Source: Actinophytocola sp036402745 (GTDB lineage Bacteria; Actinomycetota; Actinomycetes; Mycobacteriales; Pseudonocardiaceae). Taken from it: 64,000 bases of DNA. The position numbers were made by a program, and so were the translations under genes. Location: NCBI RefSeq assembly GCF_036402745.1, contig NZ_DASWSJ010000378.1, positions 25,263-89,262 of the forward strand. The letters run 5' to 3'. Positions 16,601 to 25,677 of this stretch are shown here, one piece after another. The notes beneath the pieces are model-generated. The model saw only the letters and a program-made list of their open reading frames with translations. It did not search any database and was not told where the DNA came from. Numbering within the stretch: position 1 is the first letter of the stretch; each line of letters begins with the position of its first letter.

Positions 16601-17908
16601 ATGACAACGCTGGACGAAGCGCCCGAGACGACCACCCAGGCCAGGCCCCGGCGAGGGCTGACCAACCTGCTGCTCTTATCCGCCGGTATCGCGTTAGCCG
16701 CGCTGATCGTGCTCCTCGCCTACACGCTGCGCCATCAGGATTCGTGGTGGCAGGTGGACTTCGGCGTGTACTGGTTCGCCGGCGACACCGTGCTCAAGGG
16801 CGTCGACCTGTACCAGCTGACCACGCCGGACACGCACCTGTACTTCATCTACACCCCGTTCGCGGCGCTGTTCTTCGCGCCGCTGTCGATCTTCCCGACC
16901 GTCGTGGCGGGCTACCTCTGGGCGGGCCTCGAGGCGCTGTTCCTCACGGCGACGATCTGGATCGTGCTGGACGCGGTGGGCCTGAAGAAGCGGGCACAGC
17001 GGGCGGTGCTCACGGTCGTGCTGACGGCGGGCGCGCTGCTGCTCGGCCCGGTCGACTGGAACCTCTCCCTCGGCCAGGTGAACATCCTGCTGATGCTGCT
17101 CGTGCTCGTGGACCTGTTGCGCGGCAACGGGAAGCGCTGGCAGGGCGTGGGCATCGGGCTCGCGGCGGGCATCAAGCTGATCCCGCTGATCTACATCGCC
17201 TACCTCGCGTTCACCGGCCGCGTGCGGGCCGCGGCGACCGCGTTCGGGGTGTTCGCCGGCACCGTGCTGCTCGGGTTCCTCATGGCGCCCGCGGCCTCGG
17301 CCGGCTACTGGTTCGGCCCCGGCATGGCCGCGGACCGGATCGGCGCCCCGCAGGGTCCGTTCAACGGCTCGCTGCGTGGCGTGTTCGCCCGGCTGCTCGG
17401 CAGCCCGGACATCATCAACCTCACCTGGCTGGCCATCGCCGCCGTCGTGGGCCTGGCCGGCCTCGTCGCGGCGATCGCGCTGCACCGCAGTGGGTACACG
17501 CTGCGCGGGGTCCTGGTGTGCGCGCTGACCGCGTTGCTGGTCTCGCCGATCTCCTGGATCCCGCACTGGGTCTGGATCGTGCCGGTGCTGATCGTCATCG
17601 GCAGCTTCGCGGTCCAGAAGCGCTCGGTGTCGTGGGGCCTCGCGTTCGTGGCGACCGCGGTGGTGTTCGGGCTGCGGCTGTGGTTCTGGATCGTGCCGCT
17701 GGAGGCGTTCTTCCCGTTCAGCCCGTACAACCTGAACATGCCGGCGGCCACCCAGCTGGCCGTGGACGGCTTCCCGATCGTCGCCCTCGTGCTGATCCTC
17801 GCCCTGTCCGTCCCGCTGCTGCGGCGCCGCGGCGGGCCGTCGCCCGCGGCGGTGGCACCGCACGAGCGCATCGACGAGCCGGCCCCGGCCCTGGCCGGCC
17901 GCTCGTAA
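16601..17908 (+). CDS. GT87-type integral membrane glycosyltransferase
   Basis: A 435-residue polytopic protein (DUF2029/GT87, relatives of mycobacterial mannosyl- and arabinosyl-transferases). A basic N-terminal tail precedes about ten membrane helices. The first outer loop carries DFGVYWFAGDTVLKG with the conserved Asp, and the motifs LSLGQVNILLMLL, GIGLAAGIKLIPLIY and SWIPHWVWIVP are typical. Such enzymes use polyprenyl-phosphate sugars outside the membrane. It follows the aminotransferase by 34 bases with GGGAG before the ATG. Codons 26 and 32 are rare TTA. Confidence 0.88.
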   Translation: MTTLDEAPETTTQARPRRGLTNLLLLSAGIALAALIVLLAYTLRHQDSWWQVDFGVYWFAGDTVLKGVDLYQLTTPDTHLYFIYTPFAALFFAPLSIFPTVVAGYLWAGLEALFLTATIWIVLDAVGLKKRAQRAVLTVVLTAGALLLGPVDWNLSLGQVNILLMLLVLVDLLRGNGKRWQGVGIGLAAGIKLIPLIYIAYLAFTGRVRAAATAFGVFAGTVLLGFLMAPAASAGYWFGPGMAADRIGAPQGPFNGSLRGVFARLLGSPDIINLTWLAIAAVVGLAGLVAAIALHRSGYTLRGVLVCALTALLVSPISWIPHWVWIVPVLIVIGSFAVQKRSVSWGLAFVATAVVFGLRLWFWIVPLEAFFPFSPYNLNMPAATQLAVDGFPIVALVLILALSVPLLRRRGGPSPAAVAPHERIDEPAPALAGRS

Positions 17909-17917
17909 CGGCGAACC

Positions 17918-17955
17918 GAAGCAGCGCCGCACCGGTGGAGGTGCGGCGCTGCTTC
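17918..17955. terminator. Bidirectional hairpin, 16-bp perfect stem
   Basis: Arms 17918-17933 and 17940-17955, 6-base loop. It lies between convergent stops at 17908 and 17976. Confidence 0.85.
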
Positions 17956-17975
17956 GTGCCTGGGGACCGGCCGGC

Positions 17976-18545
17976 TCAGGCCGCCGACCGGGGCGCCCGG
18001 GTGGTGCCCGAGGCGCCGGTGTCGCGGCCGTGCAGGATCTGGAGCAGGGCGACCACCGACACGCCGCCCACGATCTCGCGGCGGCTCAGCATGTCGGGCA
18101 CGTCGGCGAGGGGCACCCAGGCGACCCGGTCGGACTCGAAGCCGTCGACGGGCGGGCCGATGTGCCGGGCCTCCTCGGTGACGTAGATGAACTGCTCGGC
18201 GTCGGAGATGCCGGCGATCGGCTGGATGTAGGCGAGCTCGCGCAGGCCGCGGGGCCGCCAGCCGGTCTCCTCCTCGACCTCGCGGGCGGCCGCGTGGGCC
18301 GGGGTCTCGCCAGGGTCGACCCAGCCGCCCGGCAGCTCCCAGTTCCACGTGTCGGTGGTGAACCGGTGCCGCCAGACCATGAGGACCTGGTCGGCGCCGT
18401 CGAGCACGGCGGCGCCCACCGACTGGGGCACGCGGACCAGGTGGTGCTCGTAGCGGGCGCCGTTCGGCAGCTCCACGTCGGACAGGCACAGGTCGAGCCA
18501 GGGACTTCCGTAGATCCGCCGCTCGCCGTGCACGGTCCAGCGCAT
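17976..18545 (-). CDS. NUDIX hydrolase (ADP-ribose pyrophosphatase-like)
   Basis: A 189-residue protein with a complete Nudix box (GWVDPGETPAHAA followed by REVEEETG) near residues 75-98. The frame around it, with IYGSPWLDLCLSDVELPNG at the start, resembles nucleoside-diphosphate-sugar hydrolases. ATG 18545 shares a base with the stop of the MFS gene (TGATG). It may clear damaged or surplus nucleotide sugars; a pathway role is unproven. Confidence 0.88.
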   Translation of the reverse strand: MRWTVHGERRIYGSPWLDLCLSDVELPNGARYEHHLVRVPQSVGAAVLDGADQVLMVWRHRFTTDTWNWELPGGWVDPGETPAHAAAREVEEETGWRPRGLRELAYIQPIAGISDAEQFIYVTEEARHIGPPVDGFESDRVAWVPLADVPDMLSRREIVGGVSVVALLQILHGRDTGASGTTRAPRSAA

Positions 18546-19996
18546 CAGGAGTCGACCTCGGCGAGCTCGCGCTCGGGCGGGACCGCGGCCCGCGGCCGGG
18601 TCGACCGCCAGGCCACCACCGCGGGGATCAGGCACAGCAGGACCAGGGCCAGCGGCAGCCAGAACACCGACCGGAACGCGGCGGCCGGGTCTGCCCCGTT
18701 CGCGGCGAGCTGTGCCTCCAGCACGACGATGAACACCGCGACCGCGCTGGACGCGCCGAGCTCCTGCAGGATCGAGAACGTCGCGGTGACGTGCGGGATC
18801 CGCTGCGGCGACAGCGCCCGGTAGGCGGTGGTGAGCGCCGGCATGATCGTGCAGCCCGCGCCGACCCCGATGACCCACAGCGAGAGTCCCAGCCGCAGGT
18901 AGCTGCCGTCCGCGCCGGCCATCGTGAACGACACGAAACCCAGCGCCAGCAACGGGATCCCGCACAGCACGAGCAGGCTCGGCCGGCCCCGGTCGACGAT
19001 CCGGCCGGCGATCGGCATGGTCATCGCCACGCCGAGGCCCTGCGGCACCAGCAGGAGCCCCGCGATCAGCGGCGACTCGCCCCGGGCCAGCTGGTAGTAC
19101 AGCGGGAAGATCATCATCGCGCCGCTGAGCGTGGCGTTCATCAGGAACTGGATGGCCCCGGCCGAGGAGACCGTGACGTTGCCCAGCACCCGCAGGTCGA
19201 GCAGGGGCTTGTCGACGGCCAGCGCGTGCCGGACGAACACCGCCAGCAGCACGATCCCCGTGACCCCCGGCAGCAGGAACGCCGCCGAGGTCAGCGCGCC
19301 GACCGAGGTGACGTTGACCAGCCCGTAGACCAGCAGCGTCACGCCCGGGCAGAGCAGCAGGAAGCCACGCACGTCGATGCGGCCGCGGCTCGTCCCGGTG
19401 TCGGCCTTGTCGTCTCTGTCGAACACGACCCAGGACAGCGCGAACGCGACGGCCCCGATCGGCAGGTTGATCAGGAAGATCCACCGCCAGGACACGAGGT
19501 CGAGCAGGATCCCGCCGATCACCGGCGCGATGACCGGCCCGAGCACCAGCGGCACGCCGACCACGCTCATCGCTCGGCCCATCCGCTTCGGCCCGGCCGC
19601 GCGCGCCACGATGGCGGTGCCGACCGGGCCCAGCAGACCCGCGCCGATGCCCTGGACCAGCCGGAAGGCGATGAGGCTGCCGATCGACCAGGACAGCGCG
19701 CACAGCAGCGAGCCGGCCGTGAAGATCGTGAGCGCGGCGAGCCAGAGCCTGCGGCCGCCGAACGCCTCGGTGGCCCAGCCGGTGAGCGGCACGACCATGG
19801 CCGTGGTCAGGATGTAGCCGGTGATCACCCACTGGACGGTGGACAGTCCGGTGTCGAAGGAGTCGGACAGCGTGCGCAGCGCGACGCCGATGATCGTCAT
19901 GTCGACGATCGGGGTCACCGCGCCGATCGCCACGACCAGCGCGACCGCGAGGAGCCTCCGGTCCAGCGGGGCCGCCTTCTCGGTGCCGGGGCTCAT
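18545..19996 (-). CDS. MFS drug exporter, DHA2 (14-TM) type
   Basis: A 483-residue major facilitator. Helix 1 region VVAIGAVTPIVDMTIIGVALRT with the acidic VDMTIIGVAL motif, antiporter motif C LGPVIAPVIGG and a motif-A-like GRRLWL loop. It starts with an ATGA overlap on the preceding MFS gene, so the two are made together and each is full length. Export of the product or an intermediate is the obvious role. Confidence 0.9.
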   Translation of the reverse strand: MSPGTEKAAPLDRRLLAVALVVAIGAVTPIVDMTIIGVALRTLSDSFDTGLSTVQWVITGYILTTAMVVPLTGWATEAFGGRRLWLAALTIFTAGSLLCALSWSIGSLIAFRLVQGIGAGLLGPVGTAIVARAAGPKRMGRAMSVVGVPLVLGPVIAPVIGGILLDLVSWRWIFLINLPIGAVAFALSWVVFDRDDKADTGTSRGRIDVRGFLLLCPGVTLLVYGLVNVTSVGALTSAAFLLPGVTGIVLLAVFVRHALAVDKPLLDLRVLGNVTVSSAGAIQFLMNATLSGAMMIFPLYYQLARGESPLIAGLLLVPQGLGVAMTMPIAGRIVDRGRPSLLVLCGIPLLALGFVSFTMAGADGSYLRLGLSLWVIGVGAGCTIMPALTTAYRALSPQRIPHVTATFSILQELGASSAVAVFIVVLEAQLAANGADPAAAFRSVFWLPLALVLLCLIPAVVAWRSTRPRAAVPPERELAEVDS

Positions 19997-21558
19997 GAGC
20001 GCGCGCCGCCCTCGTGCTTGTCCCGCAGGACGGTGTTCGGCAGGAACCAGGTGAGCACGAAGGCCAGCACCATCAGGCCGGCGGCGACCAGGAAGACGTC
20101 CTGCAGCGCGCTCGCGAAGGCGTCGATGACGGCCGGGTAGACCTCCGGCGCGGTGTCGGCCAGCGCCTTGATCGACGCCGGGTCCTCGTAGAGCACGGCC
20201 GAGCCGCCGGGGACCTGCGCGGCGACCGCGCTGTGCGTCCACGCCGAGCCGAGCCGGGCGGCGAGCACGGCGCCGAAGACGGCCGCGCCGATCGCCGAGC
20301 CGACCACCCGGACGAAGTTGGCCTGCGCGGTGATGGCGCCCAGCTCGCGGCGGCCGACCAGGTTCTGCACGGCGATGATCAGCTTGGAGATCACCATGCC
20401 GATGCCGATCCCGAGGATCACCTGGTAGGCCCACAGCTGCCAGGCCGGCGTCGCGGCGTCCAGCAGCGACAGCAGGAACAGGCCCACGGTCATCGCGGCC
20501 ACGCCGGCGACCACCACGACCTTGGCCCGGCCGAGCACGGCCGCGATCAGCCAGCCGCTCGCGCCGGAGCCGAGCATCACCGCGATCATCAGCGGCAGCA
20601 GGTTCAGCCCGGCCGTGGTCGGGTCGTCGCCGCGGACGACCTGCAGGTAGATGGGCACGAAGAAGTAGGCGCCGATGGTCGCCACGCCGATGATGAACGT
20701 GATCGCCATGGCCACGCTGATCTCCCGCAGGCGGAACAGCGACAGCGGCAGGATCGGCTCCTTGGCCCGCCGCTCCCACGCCAGGAACAGGGCGGCGAGC
20801 ACGACCGCGGCGGCGATCAGGCCGAGGATCGGCGCGGACAGCCACGGGTACTCGGTGCCGCCCCAGATGCTGATGAGCACGAGCACCGAGGTGGCCGCGA
20901 CCAGCAGGACCGCGCCGAGGTAGTCCACCGAGGCCTTGCGGCCCGAGGCGGGCAGCTTGAGCATCGTGGCCAGCACGATCAGCCCGGCCACCCCGATCGG
21001 CACGTTCAGCCAGAAGCACCAGCGCCACGACACGTACTCGGTCAACGCGCCCCCGACCAGCGGCCCGACCAGCGAGGCCAGCGCGTACATGGCGCCGACC
21101 AGGCCCTGGATGCGGCCGAGCTGGCGGGGTGGCACGACGGTGGCCGAGATCGTGAACGCCATGACCACGAGCCCGCCGGCGCCGATGCCCTGCACCGCGC
21201 GGAAACAGACCAGCTGGGTCATGTCCTGGGCGAGCCCGACCAGCAGCGAGCCGGCCGTGAAGATCCCGATCGCGACCATGTAGACGCGCTTGGGCCCGTA
21301 GAGGTCGCCGAGCTTGCCGTAGAGCGCCATCGAGGCGGTCGTGGCCAGCAGGTAGGACGTCACGACCAGGGAGAAGCTGTCCATCCGGCCGAACTCGCCG
21401 ACCATCGTGGGCAGCGCGGTGCCGACGATCGTCTGGTCGAGCGCGGAGAGCAATTGCCCGGTCAGCAGCACGAGCAGCACGGTCCGCAGCTGCCAGGGCG
21501 CGAGGCCGGCGGGCGTTCGTACCTCGGCCGGGCTCCCTGTGGGGTTCACTGCGACCAT
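19993..21558 (-). CDS. MFS drug exporter, DHA2 (14-TM) type
   Basis: A 521-residue exporter. The ALDQTIVGTALPTM signature of DHA2 is near residue 40, motif A GKLGDLYGPKRVY near 80, motif C LVGPLVGGAL near 165. ATG 21558 with AAGGAG ahead. It is first in a three-gene leftward unit (two DHA2 pumps and a Nudix hydrolase) and divergent from a third MFS gene. Two different pumps in one operon suggest either two exported compounds or a self-resistance set. Confidence 0.92.
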   Translation of the reverse strand: MVAVNPTGSPAEVRTPAGLAPWQLRTVLLVLLTGQLLSALDQTIVGTALPTMVGEFGRMDSFSLVVTSYLLATTASMALYGKLGDLYGPKRVYMVAIGIFTAGSLLVGLAQDMTQLVCFRAVQGIGAGGLVVMAFTISATVVPPRQLGRIQGLVGAMYALASLVGPLVGGALTEYVSWRWCFWLNVPIGVAGLIVLATMLKLPASGRKASVDYLGAVLLVAATSVLVLISIWGGTEYPWLSAPILGLIAAAVVLAALFLAWERRAKEPILPLSLFRLREISVAMAITFIIGVATIGAYFFVPIYLQVVRGDDPTTAGLNLLPLMIAVMLGSGASGWLIAAVLGRAKVVVVAGVAAMTVGLFLLSLLDAATPAWQLWAYQVILGIGIGMVISKLIIAVQNLVGRRELGAITAQANFVRVVGSAIGAAVFGAVLAARLGSAWTHSAVAAQVPGGSAVLYEDPASIKALADTAPEVYPAVIDAFASALQDVFLVAAGLMVLAFVLTWFLPNTVLRDKHEGGARS

Positions 21559-21599
21559 CGGGGCTCCTTCGGCTGGACGCTCGTCGGAGTCAAGGGTTT

Positions 21600-21738
21600 C
21601 GTGCCGGATGTCCCAATGGCATCAATCGTCGGTCCATCGAGGACCGGGAAATGTCCCGAATGGGCTGTGACATTTCGCGCGAATGAGGGATCATCCTTCG
21701 AGTGGGTCTTGAGCGGGGTTCCAGCGGGTCACTAGAAC
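21600..21738 (+). promoter_or_regulatory. Operator inverted repeat and SARP-like promoter between MFS genes
   Basis: GAAATGTC 21648-21655 and its exact inverse GACATTTC 21669-21676 form an 8-bp inverted repeat with 13 bases between. ATGTCCCAATGG near 21608 partly repeats the same DNA. To the right lie three heptamers at 11-base steps: TTCGAGT 21697, CTTGAGC 21708, TTCCAGC 21719. A -10-like TAGAAC at 21733-21738 is 7 bases after the last heptamer, the distance expected for SARP promoters. This would drive the MFS gene starting at 21782. Confidence 0.58.
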
Positions 21739-21781
21739 GTCACCAGCGGCGAGTTCACCCTGACGAGATTGCTGGTGGCCG

Positions 21782-23038
21782 ATGAACGACAAGCGAGCGC
21801 TGTACAAGATCTTCATTCCGCTCTACATGAGCCAATTCCTGGCCATCGGCTTCCTGTTCACCGCGCTGGTGGCCATCTCCCGCGACCGCGGCGGGTCGCT
21901 CGAGGACATCAGCGTCATCTTCGTGCTCGGCATGGTCTGGGCGCTCAAGTTCCTGTGGGCCCCGCTCGTCGACAGGTTCGGCTCCAAGCGGCTCGGCCAC
22001 TACCGCTCCTGGCTGCTCATCACCCAGCCCGCCGCCGCGCTCGCCATCGTCGCCATCGCCCCGTTCGACGTGATCGAGAACATCTGGATCATCCTCGGGC
22101 TGCTCGCCCTCGTCGCGATCCTGTCGTCCACCCAGGACATCGCCACCGACGCGCTCGCCGTGCGGGAGATGACCGGCCGCAGCCGCGGTCCGATCAACGG
22201 GCTGCAGGTCGGGGCCGGTTTCGTCGGCGACATCATCGGCGGCGGGCTGGTCCTGGTGCTCTACGACGCCTTCGGCTGGGTGCCCGCCGTCCTGTCCCTC
22301 GCCGCGCTGACCGCCCTGCCGATCTACTTCATCCTCCGCCACCGCGAGCGGCCGGCCGACGAGCCGGCCCCGGCCGAGCGGGTGCGCCGCCCGTCGGTGT
22401 GGGCCCTCTTCCACCAGAAGGGCGCCGCGCGCTGGGCGTTCGTGCTCACGCCGCTGCTCACCCTGGCCATGCCGGGCGCCTACGGCCTGCTGGTCCCGAT
22501 CATGATCGACGGCGGCGTCTCGGTCGGCGCGGTCGGCCTGCTGTCCAACGGCCTGGGCGGCGTGGTCAGCATGATCACGGCCGTCGCGGCCGGCCTGCTG
22601 GTCGACCGGATGGGCCGCAAGCGCGCGCTGATCCTCTACAGCGTCGGCCAGCTCGTGGCGATCGCCGCGGTGCTGCCGGTGGTCACGGTCGGCGGCCTCA
22701 CCTGGGCACTCATCGCCATCGTGCTGGTCAACGTGTTCAACGCGGGCGTGTGGACGATCATGTACACGATCAACATGGACTACGCCCGGGACACCAACGC
22801 GGGCTCGGACTTCACCCTCCAGGTCTCGATCTCGATGGCCTTCCGGTTCGCGATCGCCGGGGTCATCGCCAACATCGCCGCGGCGATGGGCTACGCGGTC
22901 GCGCTCTACGTCTGCCTCGGCCTCGGTGTCGTCGGCGTCGTGGGTGTGGCCATCTGGTACGTCGAGAAGCGCACGGACACCTCGCGCGACGAGGTCGTGC
23001 CCGCCACGGCAGAGCCGCTGAGCCTGTCCGTCTCATAG
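21782..23038 (+). CDS. MFS transporter, 12-TM (AmpG/siderophore-transporter-like)
   Basis: A 418-residue transporter with 12 helices. The motif-A-like loop APLVDRFGSKRLGHYRSWL, STQDIATDALAVREM and the second-half LVDRMGRKRAL loop are typical of the AmpG/RhtX-type subgroup rather than DHA drug pumps. ATG 21782 follows GGTGG. It lies directly downstream of the SARP-like promoter, so it is probably part of the pathway (uptake or export of a sugar-containing or siderophore-like molecule). Confidence 0.85.
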   Translation: MNDKRALYKIFIPLYMSQFLAIGFLFTALVAISRDRGGSLEDISVIFVLGMVWALKFLWAPLVDRFGSKRLGHYRSWLLITQPAAALAIVAIAPFDVIENIWIILGLLALVAILSSTQDIATDALAVREMTGRSRGPINGLQVGAGFVGDIIGGGLVLVLYDAFGWVPAVLSLAALTALPIYFILRHRERPADEPAPAERVRRPSVWALFHQKGAARWAFVLTPLLTLAMPGAYGLLVPIMIDGGVSVGAVGLLSNGLGGVVSMITAVAAGLLVDRMGRKRALILYSVGQLVAIAAVLPVVTVGGLTWALIAIVLVNVFNAGVWTIMYTINMDYARDTNAGSDFTLQVSISMAFRFAIAGVIANIAAAMGYAVALYVCLGLGVVGVVGVAIWYVEKRTDTSRDEVVPATAEPLSLSVS

Positions 23039-23074
23039 CGCGGGTCCTGCTCGGCCCGTATTCCTGATCCGAGA

Positions 23075-23115
23075 TTCCCAGCGCCGTCGAGACTCGTTCC
23101 CCACGACGCTGGGAA
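23075..23115. promoter_or_regulatory. Inverted repeat before the acyltransferase gene
   Basis: TTCCCAGCG 23075-23083 is repeated inversely as CGCTGGGAA 23107-23115, with 23 bases between. A single CTCGAG lies at 23118-23123. It could be a weak terminator of the MFS gene or an operator for the acyltransferase gene at 23181. No clear -10/-35 is seen. Confidence 0.35.
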
Positions 23116-23180
23116 GGCTCGAGTTCAGTCTTACCCATATGTGAGTCTCCCGGATTCCCGGGATTTCGAAAGGTGCCTCC

Positions 23181-24359
23181 ATGTCCGCATCCGAGACCTC
23201 GGGAGCTCTGCAGCCGAGCGTGAAATGGCTGCATGGCTTAACCGGTTTCCGGTTCCCCATCGCATTAGGAATCTTCTTCATCCACTCCAGCCACGCGGTG
23301 AACCCCATCGACTACGAGAAGCCCGTGAGCTTCTTCGCCGACCGGGGCTTCGCCGAGGGGATGTCGAACTTCCTGATCCCCATCGGCCTGCCGTTCCTGT
23401 CGCTGTTCTTCATGCTGAGCGGCTTCGTCCTCACCTGGTCGGCCCGGCCCACCGACACCGCGCGGTCGTTCTGGCGGCGCCGGTTCTTCCGGGTCTTCCC
23501 CAACCACGTCGTGACGTTCGTCGTCGCGCTGTTCCTCATCGCCGGCGCGACCACGAACTGGCTGCCGAACCTGCTGCTGGTGAACACGTGGAACCCGCAC
23601 GAGCCCGAGGGCGGCACCAACTACATCGTCTGGTCGCTGTGCGCGGAGCTGCTGTTCTACGCCTCGTTCCCGCTGGTGCTCAACCTGGTCCGGCGGATCA
23701 GGGCCACCCACCTGTGGGCCTGGGCGGCCGGGATGGCCGGCGGCATCGTCGCCATCAACCTGGTCACCGTCCTGTTCGTCGGCGGCTTCGTCTACCCGGG
23801 CAACCTGCTGCAGCTGTCCAACGAGCAGATGTGGCTCGCCTCGCTGTTCCCGCCGGCACGCATCTTCGAGTTCGTGCTCGGTGTGCTGCTGGCCCGCATC
23901 GTGATGGCCGGCAAGTTCCCGCGGCTCAACTTCCTCACGGTGATCCTCACCTGGCTCGCCTCCTGCGTCGCCGCCCAGTACGTGCCGGCGCCGTGGACCT
24001 ACGCCGCCGTGGCGCTGATCCCGAACGTGATGATGCTGGGCGCGGTCGCCACCGCTGACATCCGCGGCTCGAAGAACATCCTCACGAGCAAGTTCATGGT
24101 GTGGGGCGGCAACATCTCCTACGCCTTCTTCATGGTGCAGACGATCCTCGTCTACTGGCTGCGCACGGAGTTCAGCACGACCTACGACCCGTTGACCGCG
24201 GTCGCGCTGTGGCTCGGCCTCCTCGGCGTGTGCCTGCTCACCGCGCACCTGATGTTCACCTACGTCGAGGACCCGATCATGCGCAGGTTCGGCCGGCCCC
24301 GCCGCAAGGCCACCCCGGCGCCACTCGAGCCGGCCCCGGCCCTGTCCCACCCGGCCTGA
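23181..24359 (+). CDS. Membrane O-acyltransferase (OafA/MdmB family 3)
   Basis: A 392-residue protein with about ten membrane helices. The catalytic-region markers of acyltransferase family 3 are present: WLHGLTGFRFPIALGIFFIHSS with the conserved His, FFMLSGFVLTWS, and RRRFFRVFPNHV with the conserved Arg. Relatives add acetyl or longer acyl groups to sugars of macrolides (MdmB, AcyA) or to cell-surface polysaccharides. Here it could acylate a sugar of the product on the membrane. Codons 20 and 29 are TTA. Confidence 0.9.
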   Translation: MSASETSGALQPSVKWLHGLTGFRFPIALGIFFIHSSHAVNPIDYEKPVSFFADRGFAEGMSNFLIPIGLPFLSLFFMLSGFVLTWSARPTDTARSFWRRRFFRVFPNHVVTFVVALFLIAGATTNWLPNLLLVNTWNPHEPEGGTNYIVWSLCAELLFYASFPLVLNLVRRIRATHLWAWAAGMAGGIVAINLVTVLFVGGFVYPGNLLQLSNEQMWLASLFPPARIFEFVLGVLLARIVMAGKFPRLNFLTVILTWLASCVAAQYVPAPWTYAAVALIPNVMMLGAVATADIRGSKNILTSKFMVWGGNISYAFFMVQTILVYWLRTEFSTTYDPLTAVALWLGLLGVCLLTAHLMFTYVEDPIMRRFGRPRRKATPAPLEPAPALSHPA

Positions 24360-24369
24360 CATGTCCGAC

Positions 24370-24420
24370 CACCGAACGACGCGTTCGACGCGCGCACCGC
24401 ATCGAGCGCGTCGTTCGGTG
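24370..24420 (+). terminator. Long hairpin between acyltransferase and P450 genes
   Basis: Perfect 14-bp stem (24370-24383 with 24407-24420) and a 23-base loop, starting 11 bases after the stop at 24359. It lies between two same-strand genes, so it may be a terminator or an attenuator that separates the two units. Confidence 0.6.
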
Positions 24421-24447
24421 CACGTCTCCCCACACACGAGGTGTGCC

Positions 24448-25677
24448 ATGACCGACGAGCCGAAGCTGCTCGACCTGCTGTTCGACCAGGAGGCCTACGG
24501 CCGGCTCCGGGACCAGGGGATCACCCGGGTCCGCCACTTCAACGGAACCCCGACCTGGGTCGTCTCCCGCTACGACGACGTCATGGCGGTGGTGAACCAC
24601 CCGGGGGTGAGCAACAGCCCCAGGTACCAGAACCGGCTCGACACCGTCGCCGCGCCGGGTATCCCCGCCGAGTACGTGCGCTACCTCGGCAAGTCGGTGT
24701 CCATGATGGACGCCCCGCAGCACACCGCCGTGCGGCGCCAGGTGTCGAAGGTCTTCACCGCCCGCCGGGTGCAGGCGCTGCGGCCGCGGGTCCAGCAGAT
24801 CACCGACGAGCTGCTCGACGGCCTCGCGCCGCTGGGCGAGGTGGACCTGCTGGAGCGCTTCGCCTACCCGCTGCCGTTCGACGTCATCAGCGAGCTGCTC
24901 GGGGTGCCGCGGGAGTTCCGCGGGCCGTGGCGCGAGGCGCTCGAGGGGATGATGTGGGGCACCCGCGAGCAGGTCGCCCCCGGCGCGCAGGCGATGCTGG
25001 ACTACGCGACGCGGCTGGTGCGGCTGCGCCGCGAGGAGCCGGGCGAGGACCTCCTCTCCGCGCTCGCCAACACCGACGACGAGGACCGGCTCGACGACGA
25101 CGCGCTGATCTCCATGGTCATCACGATCCTCAACGCCGGCCACGAGACCAGCGCGCAGCTGATCGCGAACGGCATGTACGCGCTGATCACCCACCCCGGC
25201 CAGCTCGCCGCGCTGCGCGCGAACCCCGCGCTGCTGCCCTCGGCGGTAGAGGAGATGCTGCGCTTCACCGGGCCGGCCGAGCTCTCCGCGCTGCGGTTCA
25301 CCAAGGAGGACATCGAGGTCGGCGGCGTCTCGATCCCCGCGGGCGAGGTCATCCAGATCATCTGGGCGGCCGCCAACAAGGACGGCGGCCAGTTCGCCGG
25401 GCCGGCCGGGTTCGACATCACCCGCAAGAACAACGCGCACTTCGGCTTCGGCCACGGCATCCACTACTGCCTCGGCGCGCCGCTGGCCCGCATCGAGGGG
25501 CAGGTCGCGTTCGGCACGATCCTGCGCCGGTTCCCCGACCTCGCCTTCTCCGTACCCGAGGCGGAGGTCACCTGGCGGCGCGGCTTCCCGCGCGGCATCA
25601 ACAGGCTGGACGCCCTGCCGGTCCGGCTGGGGGCCGAGGCGGACACGGGCACTGACAGCTCGCGTACGGCCGCCTGA
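24448..25677 (+). CDS. Cytochrome P450
   Basis: A 409-residue P450. Start at ATG 24448 with GAGG ahead; an in-frame ATG at 24361 lies within the preceding hairpin region and is rejected. I-helix NAGHETSAQ, K-helix EEMLR, haem loop FGFGHGIHYCLGAPLARIEG with the cysteine at residue 341. It has no adjacent ferredoxin, so it probably shares the one encoded at 1912-2133. It heads the rightward set of tailoring genes up to 29.3 kb. Confidence 0.95.
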   Translation: MTDEPKLLDLLFDQEAYGRLRDQGITRVRHFNGTPTWVVSRYDDVMAVVNHPGVSNSPRYQNRLDTVAAPGIPAEYVRYLGKSVSMMDAPQHTAVRRQVSKVFTARRVQALRPRVQQITDELLDGLAPLGEVDLLERFAYPLPFDVISELLGVPREFRGPWREALEGMMWGTREQVAPGAQAMLDYATRLVRLRREEPGEDLLSALANTDDEDRLDDDALISMVITILNAGHETSAQLIANGMYALITHPGQLAALRANPALLPSAVEEMLRFTGPAELSALRFTKEDIEVGGVSIPAGEVIQIIWAAANKDGGQFAGPAGFDITRKNNAHFGFGHGIHYCLGAPLARIEGQVAFGTILRRFPDLAFSVPEAEVTWRRGFPRGINRLDALPVRLGAEADTGTDSSRTAA

